A program made the position numbers and the translations under genes. From NCBI RefSeq assembly GCF_002210165.1, contig NZ_AQQP01000006.1:124001-188000 (forward strand): DNA of 64,000 nucleotides, written 5' to 3'. Below the pieces are notes generated by a model. It was given only the letters and a program-made list of their open reading frames with translations, did no database searches and was not told the origin of the DNA. How positions within the stretch are numbered: position 1 is the stretch's first letter; each line of letters starts with the position of its first letter. Shown here one piece after another: positions 26,886 to 35,723 of the stretch. The DNA comes from Phaeobacter sp. 22II1-1F12B. Its GTDB lineage: Bacteria; Pseudomonadota; Alphaproteobacteria; Rhodobacterales; Rhodobacteraceae.

Positions 26886-29051
26886 ATGAACGGTCCTACC
26901 TTTCCCCTTACCCATGATGTCGTGCTGATCGGCGGCGGCCATACCCATGCGCTGGTTCTGCGCATGTGGGGGATGCGCCCCCTCCCCGGTGCAAGGCTGA
27001 CCCTGATCAATCCCGACCCCGGCGCCGCCTATTCCGGCATGCTCCCCGGCCATATCGCCGGTCACTATGACCGCGAGTCACTCGACATCGACCTCGTGCG
27101 CCTTGCCCGCTTTGCCAATGCCCGGCTGGTACTTGGCGCGGCCACCCATCTCGACACCGCCAATCGCATGGTCCATGTCCCCGGTCGCCCGCCCATCGGC
27201 TACGATCTCGCCTCGATCGATATCGGCATCACCTCGGACCTGCCGGACCTGCCTGGCTTTACCGACCACGCGATCCCCGCAAAACCGCTCGGCCCCTTCG
27301 CCAGCGCCTGGTCGCGGTTCGTCAAGACAACCACAGGTCCCGCGCGCATCGCCGTGATCGGCGCGGGCGTGGCCGGTGCCGAACTCGCCATGTCCCTTCA
27401 CCACCGGCTAAAGCAATCCGGCCGCCCCGCCACGATCACGCTGATCGACCGGTCGAAAGCCCTCTCCGATACCGCCCCCGGCGCGCGCGGCAAGCTCCTG
27501 AACAAACTGCAGGAATTCGACATCACCGTCATCGAAAACACCGCGATTTCGCGTATCGAAGCCGATGCAGTTCAACTCGAAGATGGAACAGAAATCCCGT
27601 CCGATTTCACCATCGGCACGGCCGGCGCCACCCCGCACCAATGGCTCGCCCGCTCCGGGCTCGACCTGACCGACGGTTTCATCACCACCTCCGAAACCCT
27701 GCAAACCAGCGATCCCGCGATCTTTGCCGCCGGAGACTGCGCCCATTTTGCGCCCTCCCCGCGCCCCAAGGCCGGGGTTTTCGCCGTCCGGCAAGCGCCG
27801 GTGCTGTTTCACAATCTCCGCGCCCGCCTGACCGACACGCCTCTCCGCCCCTACCGACCGCAAAAGCGCTACCTCAAGCTGATCTCCCTCGGCGGCAAAT
27901 CCGCCCTCGCCGACCGCCCCGGTCTACCCCCCATCGCCGGCCCGCTGATCTGGCGCTGGAAGGATCACATCGACCGGAAATTCATGGATCGCTTCACTGA
28001 TCTGCCCTCGATGCCCGCGCCGCCACTTCCGCGCGAACACACCGCCACGCTGCGCGACGCCATCGGCGACAAGCCCATGTGCGGCGGCTGCGGCGCCAAG
28101 GTAGGCCGCGACACGCTCACCCGCGCCCTCGCGGCCCCTGCCCATGCCATCCGCGACGACATCACCGCGCTGCCCGGCGACGATGCCGCCCTGCTCCATA
28201 CCGGCGGCGCGCAACAGGTGATGACCTCCGATCACCTGCGCGCCTTCACCAATGACCCGGTCACCATGACCCGCATCGCCGCGATCCATGCGCTCGGTGA
28301 TATCTGGGCGATGGGGGCCGAACCACAGGCCGCCACCGCCACGCTGATCCTGCCGCGCCAGAGCGAAGCGCTACAATCCCGCCTGCTGGCCGAAATCATG
28401 ACCACCGCACGCGACACGCTGCACGAGGCGGGCGCCGAAGTCGTCGGCGGCCATACCTCGCTCGGCGACGAACTCACAATCGGCTTCGCCCTCACCGGTC
28501 TCTGCGAGAACAAGCCAATCACCCTTCAGGGCGCAAAGCCCGGAGATGCGCTGATCCTCACCAAACCCATCGGCAGCGGCACGATCCTCGCCGCCGAAAT
28601 GCAGATGAAAACCCGCGGCGACTGGGTCGCAGATGCCTACCGCCACATGATGCAGGACCAATCCAAAGCCTCGCAAATCCTGCAAGACGCCCATGCCATG
28701 ACCGATGTCACCGGCTTCGGCCTCGCCGGTCACCTGCTCAACATCTGCGAGGCGTCTCACACCGCCGCCACCCTGTCTCTCAAGGACATCCCGGCCCTCA
28801 AGGGCGCCCGGACACTCGCCAAAACCGGCCTCCGCTCCACCCTCTACCCGAAAAACCGCGCCCTCCTCCCCGATCTCCCCGAAACACCCGACACGGATCT
28901 CCTCTTTGACCCCCAGACCGCCGGTGGCCTGCTCGCCGCCGTCCCCGCTGAAAAAGCCAGCACGCTGCTTCAGAATCTCCAGACCGCCGGCTACCCCGCC
29001 GCCCTCATCGGCCAGATCACCAGCGGCCCCCCCGGCATCACACTCAACTGA
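26886..29051 (+). CDS. selD: Selenide, water dikinase fused to FAD/NAD(P)-binding oxidoreductase
   Basis: A 721-residue fusion. Residues about 8-375 form a pyridine-nucleotide-disulfide oxidoreductase domain of the NADH-dehydrogenase type (VVLIGGGHTHALVL at the FAD site, IAVIGAGVAGAELA at the NAD site, IFAAGDCAHF near 279-288). Residues about 395-721 are SelD, which makes selenophosphate from selenide and ATP. Its active-site segment is CGGCGAK (Cys 399 and 402, Lys 405), so the catalytic residue is Cys and not selenocysteine; GDDAALL and VVGGHTSLGDE follow. The N-terminal domain may supply reduced selenium. Such fusions are known in several phyla. ATG 26886 fits the family N-terminus although its GGG ribosome site is unusually close. 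The partner enzyme MnmH is encoded at 52688-53743. Confidence 0.94.
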   Translation: MNGPTFPLTHDVVLIGGGHTHALVLRMWGMRPLPGARLTLINPDPGAAYSGMLPGHIAGHYDRESLDIDLVRLARFANARLVLGAATHLDTANRMVHVPGRPPIGYDLASIDIGITSDLPDLPGFTDHAIPAKPLGPFASAWSRFVKTTTGPARIAVIGAGVAGAELAMSLHHRLKQSGRPATITLIDRSKALSDTAPGARGKLLNKLQEFDITVIENTAISRIEADAVQLEDGTEIPSDFTIGTAGATPHQWLARSGLDLTDGFITTSETLQTSDPAIFAAGDCAHFAPSPRPKAGVFAVRQAPVLFHNLRARLTDTPLRPYRPQKRYLKLISLGGKSALADRPGLPPIAGPLIWRWKDHIDRKFMDRFTDLPSMPAPPLPREHTATLRDAIGDKPMCGGCGAKVGRDTLTRALAAPAHAIRDDITALPGDDAALLHTGGAQQVMTSDHLRAFTNDPVTMTRIAAIHALGDIWAMGAEPQAATATLILPRQSEALQSRLLAEIMTTARDTLHEAGAEVVGGHTSLGDELTIGFALTGLCENKPITLQGAKPGDALILTKPIGSGTILAAEMQMKTRGDWVADAYRHMMQDQSKASQILQDAHAMTDVTGFGLAGHLLNICEASHTAATLSLKDIPALKGARTLAKTGLRSTLYPKNRALLPDLPETPDTDLLFDPQTAGGLLAAVPAEKASTLLQNLQTAGYPAALIGQITSGPPGITLN

Positions 29052-29080
29052 CCGCCTTTTCCTCTTGCCCGAAATACTCC

Positions 29081-29117
29081 GGGGGAGCCCGCGCCAGCGG
29101 GCGGGGGCAGCGCCCCC
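29081..29117. repeat. GC-rich double hairpin after selD
   Basis: Two adjacent inverted repeats follow selD: GCCCGC/GCGGGC (29087-29102) and GGGGGC/GCCCCC (29103-29117), preceded by CCCGAAATACTCC. Elements of this form recur between genes in roseobacter genomes. I saw only this copy here. It may also help end selD transcription, but there is no T-tract. Confidence 0.5.
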
Positions 29118-29232
29118 AAAACGCCCTCACATCCACACAATCCCCTGTTTCTCCCGGAAATTCCGCCTCACCGGATGACAGTCCCGACAGGCTGACCTAA
29201 AAGAAGCCCAACAGGCAAAGACAGGATTTCCC

Positions 29233-30525
29233 ATGTTCGACCTTCTGATCCGCAACGCCACCCTGCCCGACGGGCGTACGGGTTGCGATATCGCCGTCCG
29301 CGACGGGCGCATCGCCGCCGTCGAACCGGGCATCGACGGCGAGTCCGCCGCGACCATCGACGCGGCAGGCCAGCTGGTCAGCCCGCCCTTCGTCGATCCT
29401 CATTTCCACATGGACGCGACCCTCTCTCTCGGGCTGCCCCGGATGAATCGCTCCGGCACGCTGCTCGAAGGCATTGCCCTCTGGGGCGAGCTGCGCCCGA
29501 CCCTGACCAAGGAGGCGCTGATCGAACGCGCTATCCGCTATTGCGACCTTGCCGCCTCCAAGGGGCTGCTCGCCGTGCGCAGCCACGTGGATGTCTCCGA
29601 CCCCCGGCTCGTCACCGCCGAGGCGCTGCTCGAAGTCCGCGATCTTGTCGCCCCCTATCTCGATCTACAGCTCGTCGCGTTCCCGCAGGACGGCTATTAT
29701 CGCGCTCCCGAGGCCGAAGCAGCCCTGACCCGCGCCCTCGACATGGGCGTGGAAATCGTCGGCGGCATCCCCCATTTCGAACGCACGATGGAGGATGGCG
29801 CCCGCTCGGTCGAAGCGCTCTGCCGCCTCGCCGCCGACCGGGGGCTGATGGTCGATATGCATTGCGACGAAACCGACGACCCGCTGTCGCGCCACGTGGA
29901 AACCCTCGCTGCCCAAACTGTGCGCTTCGGCCTTCAGGGACGGGTTGCCGGGTCGCATCTGACCTCGATGCATTCGATGGACAATTACTACGTCTCCAAG
30001 CTGCTGCCGCTGATGGCCGAATCCGGCATGGCCGCCATCCCCAATCCGCTCATCAACATGATGCTACAGGGCCGCCATGACACCTACCCGAAACGGCGTG
30101 GCCTCACCCGCATCCCGCAAATGATGGAGATGGGCATTCCCGTCGGCCTCGGGCAGGATTGCGTGATGGACCCGTGGTATTCGATGGGCACCGGCGACCT
30201 GCTCGACGTGGCCCACATGGCCGTCCACGCCACGCAGATGGGCTCGATCGAAGACAAGCGCGCGCTCTTCGACGCCATCACGGTGAATTCCGCCCGGATC
30301 ATGGGGCTCGACGGTTACGGGCTCGAACCCGGCTGCCACGCCGACATGGTGCTCTTGCAGGCCCGTGACGTGACCGAGGCGATCCGCCTGCGCCCGAACC
30401 GGCTCAAGGTCATCCGACGGGGCAAGGTGATCGCCGAAACCGCCCCGGAACGCAGCCGCCTCTCGCTCGACGGCCGTCCCGAAACCGTTGACCCGGCCGA
30501 TTACGCGCCGGTAAACGCTTCTTGA
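29233..30525 (+). CDS. Cytosine deaminase-like amidohydrolase (CodA family)
   Basis: A 430-residue metal-dependent deaminase. All CodA metal and catalytic positions are visible: DPHFHMD (about residues 55-61), the HCDETDD segment (about 213) with the general-base Glu, GSHLTSMH (about 239) and the Asp in GLGQDCVMDPWYSMGT (about 313). The last block reads QDC where E. coli CodA has HDD, but the ligand Asp is kept. It converts an aminopyrimidine, probably cytosine or a related base, to the oxo form and ammonia. It precedes a BMP-type nucleoside or base ABC transporter on the same strand, which supports a salvage or catabolic role. The gap between them holds an operator-like palindrome. Confidence 0.88.
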   Translation: MFDLLIRNATLPDGRTGCDIAVRDGRIAAVEPGIDGESAATIDAAGQLVSPPFVDPHFHMDATLSLGLPRMNRSGTLLEGIALWGELRPTLTKEALIERAIRYCDLAASKGLLAVRSHVDVSDPRLVTAEALLEVRDLVAPYLDLQLVAFPQDGYYRAPEAEAALTRALDMGVEIVGGIPHFERTMEDGARSVEALCRLAADRGLMVDMHCDETDDPLSRHVETLAAQTVRFGLQGRVAGSHLTSMHSMDNYYVSKLLPLMAESGMAAIPNPLINMMLQGRHDTYPKRRGLTRIPQMMEMGIPVGLGQDCVMDPWYSMGTGDLLDVAHMAVHATQMGSIEDKRALFDAITVNSARIMGLDGYGLEPGCHADMVLLQARDVTEAIRLRPNRLKVIRRGKVIAETAPERSRLSLDGRPETVDPADYAPVNAS

Positions 30526-30550
30526 CCAAATGGTCAGAAAATGACCATTT
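30523..30550. promoter_or_regulatory. Operator-like palindromes upstream of the BMP transporter
   Basis: Three half-sites alternate: TGACCA (30523-30528), TGGTCA (30531-30536) and TGACCA (30542-30547). The first two form a palindrome with a 2-bp centre. The last two, extended to AAATGGTCA and TGACCATTT, form a perfect 9-bp inverted repeat with a 5-bp spacer. The element begins at the stop codon of the deaminase gene and lies about 155 bases before the binding-protein gene. The form suits a dimeric GntR- or TetR-like regulator. None is encoded next to it. Confidence 0.6.
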
Positions 30551-30703
30551 AAGCGGCACTTGCACAGGCTGGCCCCGGTCCGCGGTGACCCGCAGCCTTG
30601 ACAGGAACCGGCTTCGGCATGCTGACTTCTGCCATGCCATTTCACAGGCAATCATAAACGCCCGATGCTGTGCAGGGGGCGAACAGGGACAAGGAACACA
30701 GAC

Positions 30704-31696
30704 ATGAAACCCACTCTCATGAACCGCCGCCGCCTTCTCGGCACCGGCGCCGCCCTCGGCGCTTCCACGCTTTTCGCCCCGTCGATCCTGCGCGCGCAGT
30801 CCGGTGTGGTCAAAGTGGCAGGCATCCACGCCTCCCCGGTCGAAAACGCCTGGAACTCGGTCCTGCACGCGGCCATGGTCGCCGCCAACGAAGAAGGCGT
30901 GATCGAATATACCTTTTCCGAAGGCGTCTCGGGCACCGACTACCCCCGCGCCATGCGTGAATATGCCGAGGCAGGCAACGTGCTGATCGTCGGCGAATCC
31001 TACGCGGTCGAGCGCGAAGCGCGCACGGTCGCGGGCGACTATCCCGATACCGCCTTCCTCATGGGCTCCTCCGGCGAAGCGGCAGGCGACAATTTCGGCG
31101 TCTTTGGCACCTGGAACTGGGAAGCGGCCTACCTCTGCGGCATGCTCGCCGGTGCGATGACCGAAACCGGCACTGTCGGCTCGGTCGGTGCGATCCCGAT
31201 CCCCGAGGTCAACATGCTGATCAACGGCTTTGCCGATGGCGTCAAGGCGGTGAACCCCGACGTGAACCACGTGGTCAGCTTCATCGGCACCTTCTTCGAC
31301 CCGCCGAAAGCACGCGAAGCCGGTCTCGCCCAGATCGACAGCGGTGCCGACATCCTGTTCGGCGAACGCATCGGGACGGCGGACGCGGCGCAGGAACGTG
31401 GCATCAAGGCGATCGGCTCGCTGATCGACTACACGCCGCGCTACCCGGATACGGTCTTTGCCAACGCCCTCTGGTCCTTCCGTCCGCTGCTCGATTCCGC
31501 GCTGGCCGATGCCACCAGCGGCAACCCGGTCGGCAAGAACTACACCCCGCTCAGCCTGATGGAAGATGGCGGCAATGACATCACCTATGTCGAGGGCGTC
31601 GCTCCGGCGGATGCGGTTGCCAAGATGGAAGAGGTCCGCGCCGCCATCAAGGCAGGCGAATTCGAAGTCCTGCGCAACTTCGACGAACCGGCCTGA
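30704..31696 (+). CDS. BMP family ABC transporter substrate-binding protein
   Basis: A 330-residue periplasmic binding protein of the Med/PnrA (basic membrane protein) family, which binds nucleosides or purine and pyrimidine compounds. It has a twin-arginine type leader (MNRRRLLGTGAALGAS, cleaved near ILRAQS) and the family features GTDYPRAMREYAEAG, GTWNWEAAYLCGMLAGA and FANALWSF. The start is ATG 30704, 7 bases after AAGGAA. A hairpin follows the stop. It works with the ATPase and two permeases downstream, from which it is separated by the amidase gene. Confidence 0.93.
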   Translation: MKPTLMNRRRLLGTGAALGASTLFAPSILRAQSGVVKVAGIHASPVENAWNSVLHAAMVAANEEGVIEYTFSEGVSGTDYPRAMREYAEAGNVLIVGESYAVEREARTVAGDYPDTAFLMGSSGEAAGDNFGVFGTWNWEAAYLCGMLAGAMTETGTVGSVGAIPIPEVNMLINGFADGVKAVNPDVNHVVSFIGTFFDPPKAREAGLAQIDSGADILFGERIGTADAAQERGIKAIGSLIDYTPRYPDTVFANALWSFRPLLDSALADATSGNPVGKNYTPLSLMEDGGNDITYVEGVAPADAVAKMEEVRAAIKAGEFEVLRNFDEPA

Positions 31697-31730
31697 TCGC
31701 AATGGCCGGACCCTTCCGGCATATGCAAGG

Positions 31731-31755
31731 ATCCTGCCCCTTCCGGGGGCAGGAT
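31731..31755 (+). terminator. Attenuator-type hairpin after the BMP binding-protein gene
   Basis: ATCCTGCCCC (31731-31740) pairs perfectly with GGGGCAGGAT (31746-31755) around a five-base loop, followed by TTCTC. It ends 26 bases before the amidase start and probably lowers readthrough into the amidase and transporter genes. Confidence 0.7.
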
Positions 31756-31781
31756 TTCTCCCGGTGCCCGGCGTGAAGGAC

Positions 31782-33143
31782 ATGTCTCACGCGATGCAGG
31801 ATGCGCTTGGCCTTGCCAGTGATATCGCCAGTGGCACCCTGAGCGCCGATGACGCCATGCGCGCGGCCCGCAGACGCGCCGACGCGGTGCAGGACCTCGG
31901 CGCCACCTGCTGGACTGCCCCCGATGACCCGGCCCCCGCCAGCGATGGCCCCTTCGCGGGCGTACCGCTGCTGGTCAAGGATCTGGGCGGACCGTTCGCA
32001 GGCATCCCCATGCGTGCCGGATCGGCCGCCCTCGCCCGGATGAAAGGTACAGCCGACAGCGATCTCGCCACCCGGTTCCGCGCCGCCGGTTTCCGCCCCT
32101 TCGGCGCGACCACCGTGCCGGAATTCGGCCTGGCGCTTTCGAGCGAACCGGCAACCGGCCCGATCTGCCGCAACCCGCTGAACGCCGACCTTAGCGCCGG
32201 AGGCTCCTCGGGCGGCAGCGCCGCCGCCGTTGCCGCCGGTATCGTGCCACTGGCCCATGCCACGGACGCGGGCGGGTCGATCCGCGTCCCCGCTGCCTGC
32301 TGCGGGCTGATCGGGCTGAAACCCTCGCGCGGGGCCATCCCCGGCGGTCCCGGTTTCGGCAACCACCTCGGCGGCATCGCCAGCGAATTCGCCATCACCC
32401 GCACGATCCGCGACGCGCAGGCGCTCTGGCCCTGCCTCACCGGCGATCCACGCGGCCTCTCTCCCGCACCGGTACAACGCCCAACCGAAGCCCCCCTGAC
32501 CATCGGCCTTTTGACCGGAGCAGAAAACATAACCCCCGACCGCGCCGAAATCCTCCCCGAGGCCGCGCGCGTATTAGAAACCGCTGGCCACCGGATCGTC
32601 GAAATCCCCGCCAGCGACCTCGCAAAAATCCGAGAGATCTCGGCCCGCGCCTTCGGACGGATCATCGCAGCCAACCTCGCGACGCTTTCCCAAAACGGTC
32701 TCGACGCCAGTTTGACCGAACCGCTGACCCAGGCCTTCATCGAACAGGGCCTGTCGATGAAAGCCACCGATCTCTGGTCCGCGACCGAGGCGGGCGCGTC
32801 CGCCGCATACCAGCTCTGGTCCCTCTTCGACCGGGTCGATATCCTGCTGACGCCGATGCTTTCCTCGGCCCCGCTCCCGCTCGGCTCCTTCCCGATGGAT
32901 CACGATGACACCGCCGCCCATCTGGGCCGCATGGAGGATTTCGCCCCCTACGCAGCGCTCGCCAATATTACTGGCGCACCCGCGCTGACCCTGCCGTTTG
33001 GCAGCGATGCCAATGGCTTGCCCCTGCCGATCCAGCTCATCGCGCCCCTCGGCGGCGACCTGCAATTACTGTCACTTGGAGCCACGCTGGAATCCGAAAA
33101 CCGCTGGCAACACCCGATCCCGCTCTTTGGAAATCCCGCATGA
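31782..33143 (+). CDS. Amidase signature family hydrolase
   Basis: A 453-residue amidase. The Ser-cisSer-Lys triad is visible: Lys in PLLVKDLGG (about residue 64), cis-Ser and neighbours in AGGSSGGSAAA (about 141) and the nucleophile in DAGGSIRVPAACCG (about 165). Members include GatA, AtzE/AtzF and nucleoside-ring amidases. Lying between the binding protein and the transporter ATPase, it probably hydrolyses an amide formed from the imported compound, for example a ring-opened or ureido product. That is inference. The start is uncertain: ATG 31782 has AAGGA only one base away, and ATG 31794 is an alternative. The 3' end overlaps the ATPase gene by four bases. Confidence 0.87.
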   Translation: MSHAMQDALGLASDIASGTLSADDAMRAARRRADAVQDLGATCWTAPDDPAPASDGPFAGVPLLVKDLGGPFAGIPMRAGSAALARMKGTADSDLATRFRAAGFRPFGATTVPEFGLALSSEPATGPICRNPLNADLSAGGSSGGSAAAVAAGIVPLAHATDAGGSIRVPAACCGLIGLKPSRGAIPGGPGFGNHLGGIASEFAITRTIRDAQALWPCLTGDPRGLSPAPVQRPTEAPLTIGLLTGAENITPDRAEILPEAARVLETAGHRIVEIPASDLAKIREISARAFGRIIAANLATLSQNGLDASLTEPLTQAFIEQGLSMKATDLWSATEAGASAAYQLWSLFDRVDILLTPMLSSAPLPLGSFPMDHDDTAAHLGRMEDFAPYAALANITGAPALTLPFGSDANGLPLPIQLIAPLGGDLQLLSLGATLESENRWQHPIPLFGNPA

Positions 33144-34681
33144 CCCCTGTCCTTGAACTTTCCGGCATCACCAAGCGGTTCGGCCATGTCACCGCGAACG
33201 AGGATGTCTCGCTACATCTCGACAAGGGCGAGATCGTCTCGCTTCTGGGCGAAAACGGCGCGGGCAAGACGACGCTCATGTCGATCCTATTCGGCCATTA
33301 CACCGCCGACGAAGGCACCGTTCGCGTCGAAGGTCAGGAACTGCCACCCGGCCGGTCCCGCGCCGCGATCCGCGCGGGCGTTGGCATGGTTCACCAGCAT
33401 TTCGCACTGGCTCCGAACCTCACGGTGCTGGAAAACGTCATGACCGGTACGGAACCACTGTGGAAGCTGCGGTCGGACCGGGCCGCCGGACGCAGAAAGC
33501 TGGTCGATCTCTCTGCCCGCTTCGGGCTGAAAGTCGAGCCCGACGCCCGCGTCTCGGATCTTTCCGTCGGCGAATGCCAGCGCGTCGAAATCCTCAAAGC
33601 GCTCTATAACGATGCCCGCATCCTCATCCTCGACGAACCCACTGCCGTCCTGACCGCGCAAGAGGCCGAAAGCCTCTTTGCCACCTTGCGGCAGATGACC
33701 GGCGAAGGTCTGTCGCTCATCTTCATCAGCCACAAGCTGCACGAGGTCATGTCCGCATCGGACCGCGTTGTGGTCCTTCGGCGCGGCAAGGTCGTCGCCG
33801 AACGGCGCACTTCCGATACCACGCGTGAGGAACTCGCCGAACTGATGGTGGGCCGCAAGGTCGAACGCCCGGCCCGACCGCCTGCCACCCCCGGCGCGGT
33901 GCTGCTCGAAGGGGTCGATCTGCATGTCAGCGGCAAGGGTGGCGCATCGCTACAAGGCATCAGCTTCAAGCTGCGCGCGGGCGAAACCCTTGGCATCATT
34001 GGCGTTTCCGGCAACGGACAGACCACGCTCGCCGGGCTGGTCTCGGGGCTGATGGCGCCGGATTCCGGCGCCCTGCTCGTCAAGGGACAGACAGTTGCCA
34101 CCCATGACGTGCCCCATGCCATCGCCGCCGGGATCGGCCGCATCCCCGAGGACCGCAACGCCGAGGGCACCATCGGCGACATGGCCACATGGGAAAACGC
34201 CGTGCTCGAACGCATCTGGTCGCCCGACTTTTCCCGGCGCGGCGTGGTGCGCCGCGCCGCCGCTCGCTCCGCGACCGAAGACATCATCAAGGGCTATGAC
34301 GTGCGCGGTGCCACCGTCGATGGCCGCATCCGGCTCTTGTCCGGGGGGAACATGCAGAAACTGATCCTTGGCCGGGTGCTCGAAGCCGGGCCCGATATCC
34401 TCGTCGCCGCGCAGCCCAGCCGGGGCCTCGACGAAGGCGCCATCGCCGGCGTCCACGAACGCCTGCTCGAAGCGCGGGGCCGTGGCGCGGGCGTCCTTCT
34501 GATCTCCGAGGATCTCGACGAGGTGATCGCCCTCTCCGACAACATCCGCGCCATCGTGAATGGCAGGCTCTCGCCCGCGATCCCCGCCGAGCGCGCCAAT
34601 GCGCAGTTGCTCGGGTTGATGATGGCCGGGGACTGGTCCGCCGCCGAGGCCATCGAAGCGGAGAACACGCATGCGATTTGA
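33140..34681 (+). CDS. BMP-type ABC transporter ATP-binding protein (two NBDs)
   Basis: A 513-residue ATPase of the RbsA/NupA type with two nucleotide-binding domains. The first is complete: GENGAGKTT (37-45), LSVGEC signature (141-146) and Walker B ILILDEP (161-167). The second has the degenerate Walker A GVSGNGQTT (Gln for Lys, 288-296) and AAQPSRGLD in place of Walker B, which is normal for the second half in this family. It energises uptake through the two permeases encoded next. It overlaps the amidase gene and the first permease (by 11 bases). Confidence 0.95.
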   Translation: MTPVLELSGITKRFGHVTANEDVSLHLDKGEIVSLLGENGAGKTTLMSILFGHYTADEGTVRVEGQELPPGRSRAAIRAGVGMVHQHFALAPNLTVLENVMTGTEPLWKLRSDRAAGRRKLVDLSARFGLKVEPDARVSDLSVGECQRVEILKALYNDARILILDEPTAVLTAQEAESLFATLRQMTGEGLSLIFISHKLHEVMSASDRVVVLRRGKVVAERRTSDTTREELAELMVGRKVERPARPPATPGAVLLEGVDLHVSGKGGASLQGISFKLRAGETLGIIGVSGNGQTTLAGLVSGLMAPDSGALLVKGQTVATHDVPHAIAAGIGRIPEDRNAEGTIGDMATWENAVLERIWSPDFSRRGVVRRAAARSATEDIIKGYDVRGATVDGRIRLLSGGNMQKLILGRVLEAGPDILVAAQPSRGLDEGAIAGVHERLLEARGRGAGVLLISEDLDEVIALSDNIRAIVNGRLSPAIPAERANAQLLGLMMAGDWSAAEAIEAENTHAI

Positions 34682-35723
34682 ACGCCGCGATCACCCCTCC
34701 CGCCTGCTCACGGTGCTGGCCCCCATCGGCGCGATCCTTGCCGCGCTGGTCGTGGCGGGCCTGCTCATCGCCATCGCCGGGGCCAACCCGATCCGCGCCT
34801 ACGGGCTGATCCTCAAGGGCGCTTTCGGCTCTCGCCTCGGCCTTTCTGAAACCCTCACCCGCGCCACGCCGCTGATCCTCACCGGGCTTGCCGCCGCCGT
34901 CGCCTTTCGCGCGCGGCTCTGGAACATCGGCGGCGAGGGCCAGCTCTATCTCGGCGCGCTCGCCGCGCCCGCGCTCGGAATGATTCCGATCATGGCCAGC
35001 CTGCCCGCGCCGATCACCATCCTCCTCTGCCTTGCCGTCGGCGCCATCGCAGGCATGATCCTGCTTTTGATCCCGCTGGGCCTGCGGCTCAGGTTCGGCG
35101 TGGACGAGGTGGTTACGACCCTGCTGCTGAACTTTGTCGCCGTGCTCTTTGTCTCGCTGATGATCGAAGGCGCGATGAAAGACCCGCTCGCCTTTGGCTG
35201 GCCGCAGTCGGTGCCGGTTCCGGACAGCGCCATCCTGCCCAAGCTGATGGAGCGCACCCGCCTGCACGCGGGCCTTCTGATCGCGCTGGCCATGTCCGTC
35301 GCCGTCTGGTGGCTTCAGGCCCGCACCGTCTTTGGCATGCGCGCCCGTGCCGCCGGTTTGAACCCGCGCGCCGCCGCTTTTGCGGGCGTTCCGCTTGGCC
35401 GAACGCTGATCGCGGTCGCCTGTCTTTCGGGGGGCCTTGCCGGTCTGGCCGGCGCCATCGAGGTCATGGGCGTCAAGGGATATGTCACCACCGACCTGTC
35501 GCCCAGCTACGGCTATTCCGGCATCGTCATCGCCATGCTCGCCAACCTGAACCCGATCGGCGTGATCGGCGCGGCGCTGTTCTCGGCGGTCATGTTCGTC
35601 GGGGCCGACAGCATGTCGCGCGCCCTTTCGATCCCCTCCTACATCGCCGACGTCACCGTCGCCCTGTCACTGCTCACCATGCTGGTGGCGATCTTTCTCG
35701 CGCAATACAGGATCCGCAGATGA
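34671..35723 (+). CDS. BMP-type ABC transporter permease 1
   Basis: A 350-residue inner-membrane subunit of the BPD_transp_2 family (NupP/YufP-like). The segments RARLWNIGGEGQLYLGAL, RFGVDEVVTTLLLNFVAVL and GLNPRAAAFAGVP are typical. About nine to ten helices are predicted. It pairs with the second permease to form the nucleoside or base channel. Start and stop overlap the neighbours on both sides. Confidence 0.93.
   Translation: MRFERRDHPSRLLTVLAPIGAILAALVVAGLLIAIAGANPIRAYGLILKGAFGSRLGLSETLTRATPLILTGLAAAVAFRARLWNIGGEGQLYLGALAAPALGMIPIMASLPAPITILLCLAVGAIAGMILLLIPLGLRLRFGVDEVVTTLLLNFVAVLFVSLMIEGAMKDPLAFGWPQSVPVPDSAILPKLMERTRLHAGLLIALAMSVAVWWLQARTVFGMRARAAGLNPRAAAFAGVPLGRTLIAVACLSGGLAGLAGAIEVMGVKGYVTTDLSPSYGYSGIVIAMLANLNPIGVIGAALFSAVMFVGADSMSRALSIPSYIADVTVALSLLTMLVAIFLAQYRIRR

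Noticed and set aside
28080-28110. Selenocysteine codon in SelD
   Set aside because: The active-site codons are TGC (Cys); no in-frame TGA occurs in the fusion.
29081-29117. CRISPR-like repeat
   Set aside because: Only one copy with internal hairpins and no spacer array. It fits an intergenic GC hairpin element.
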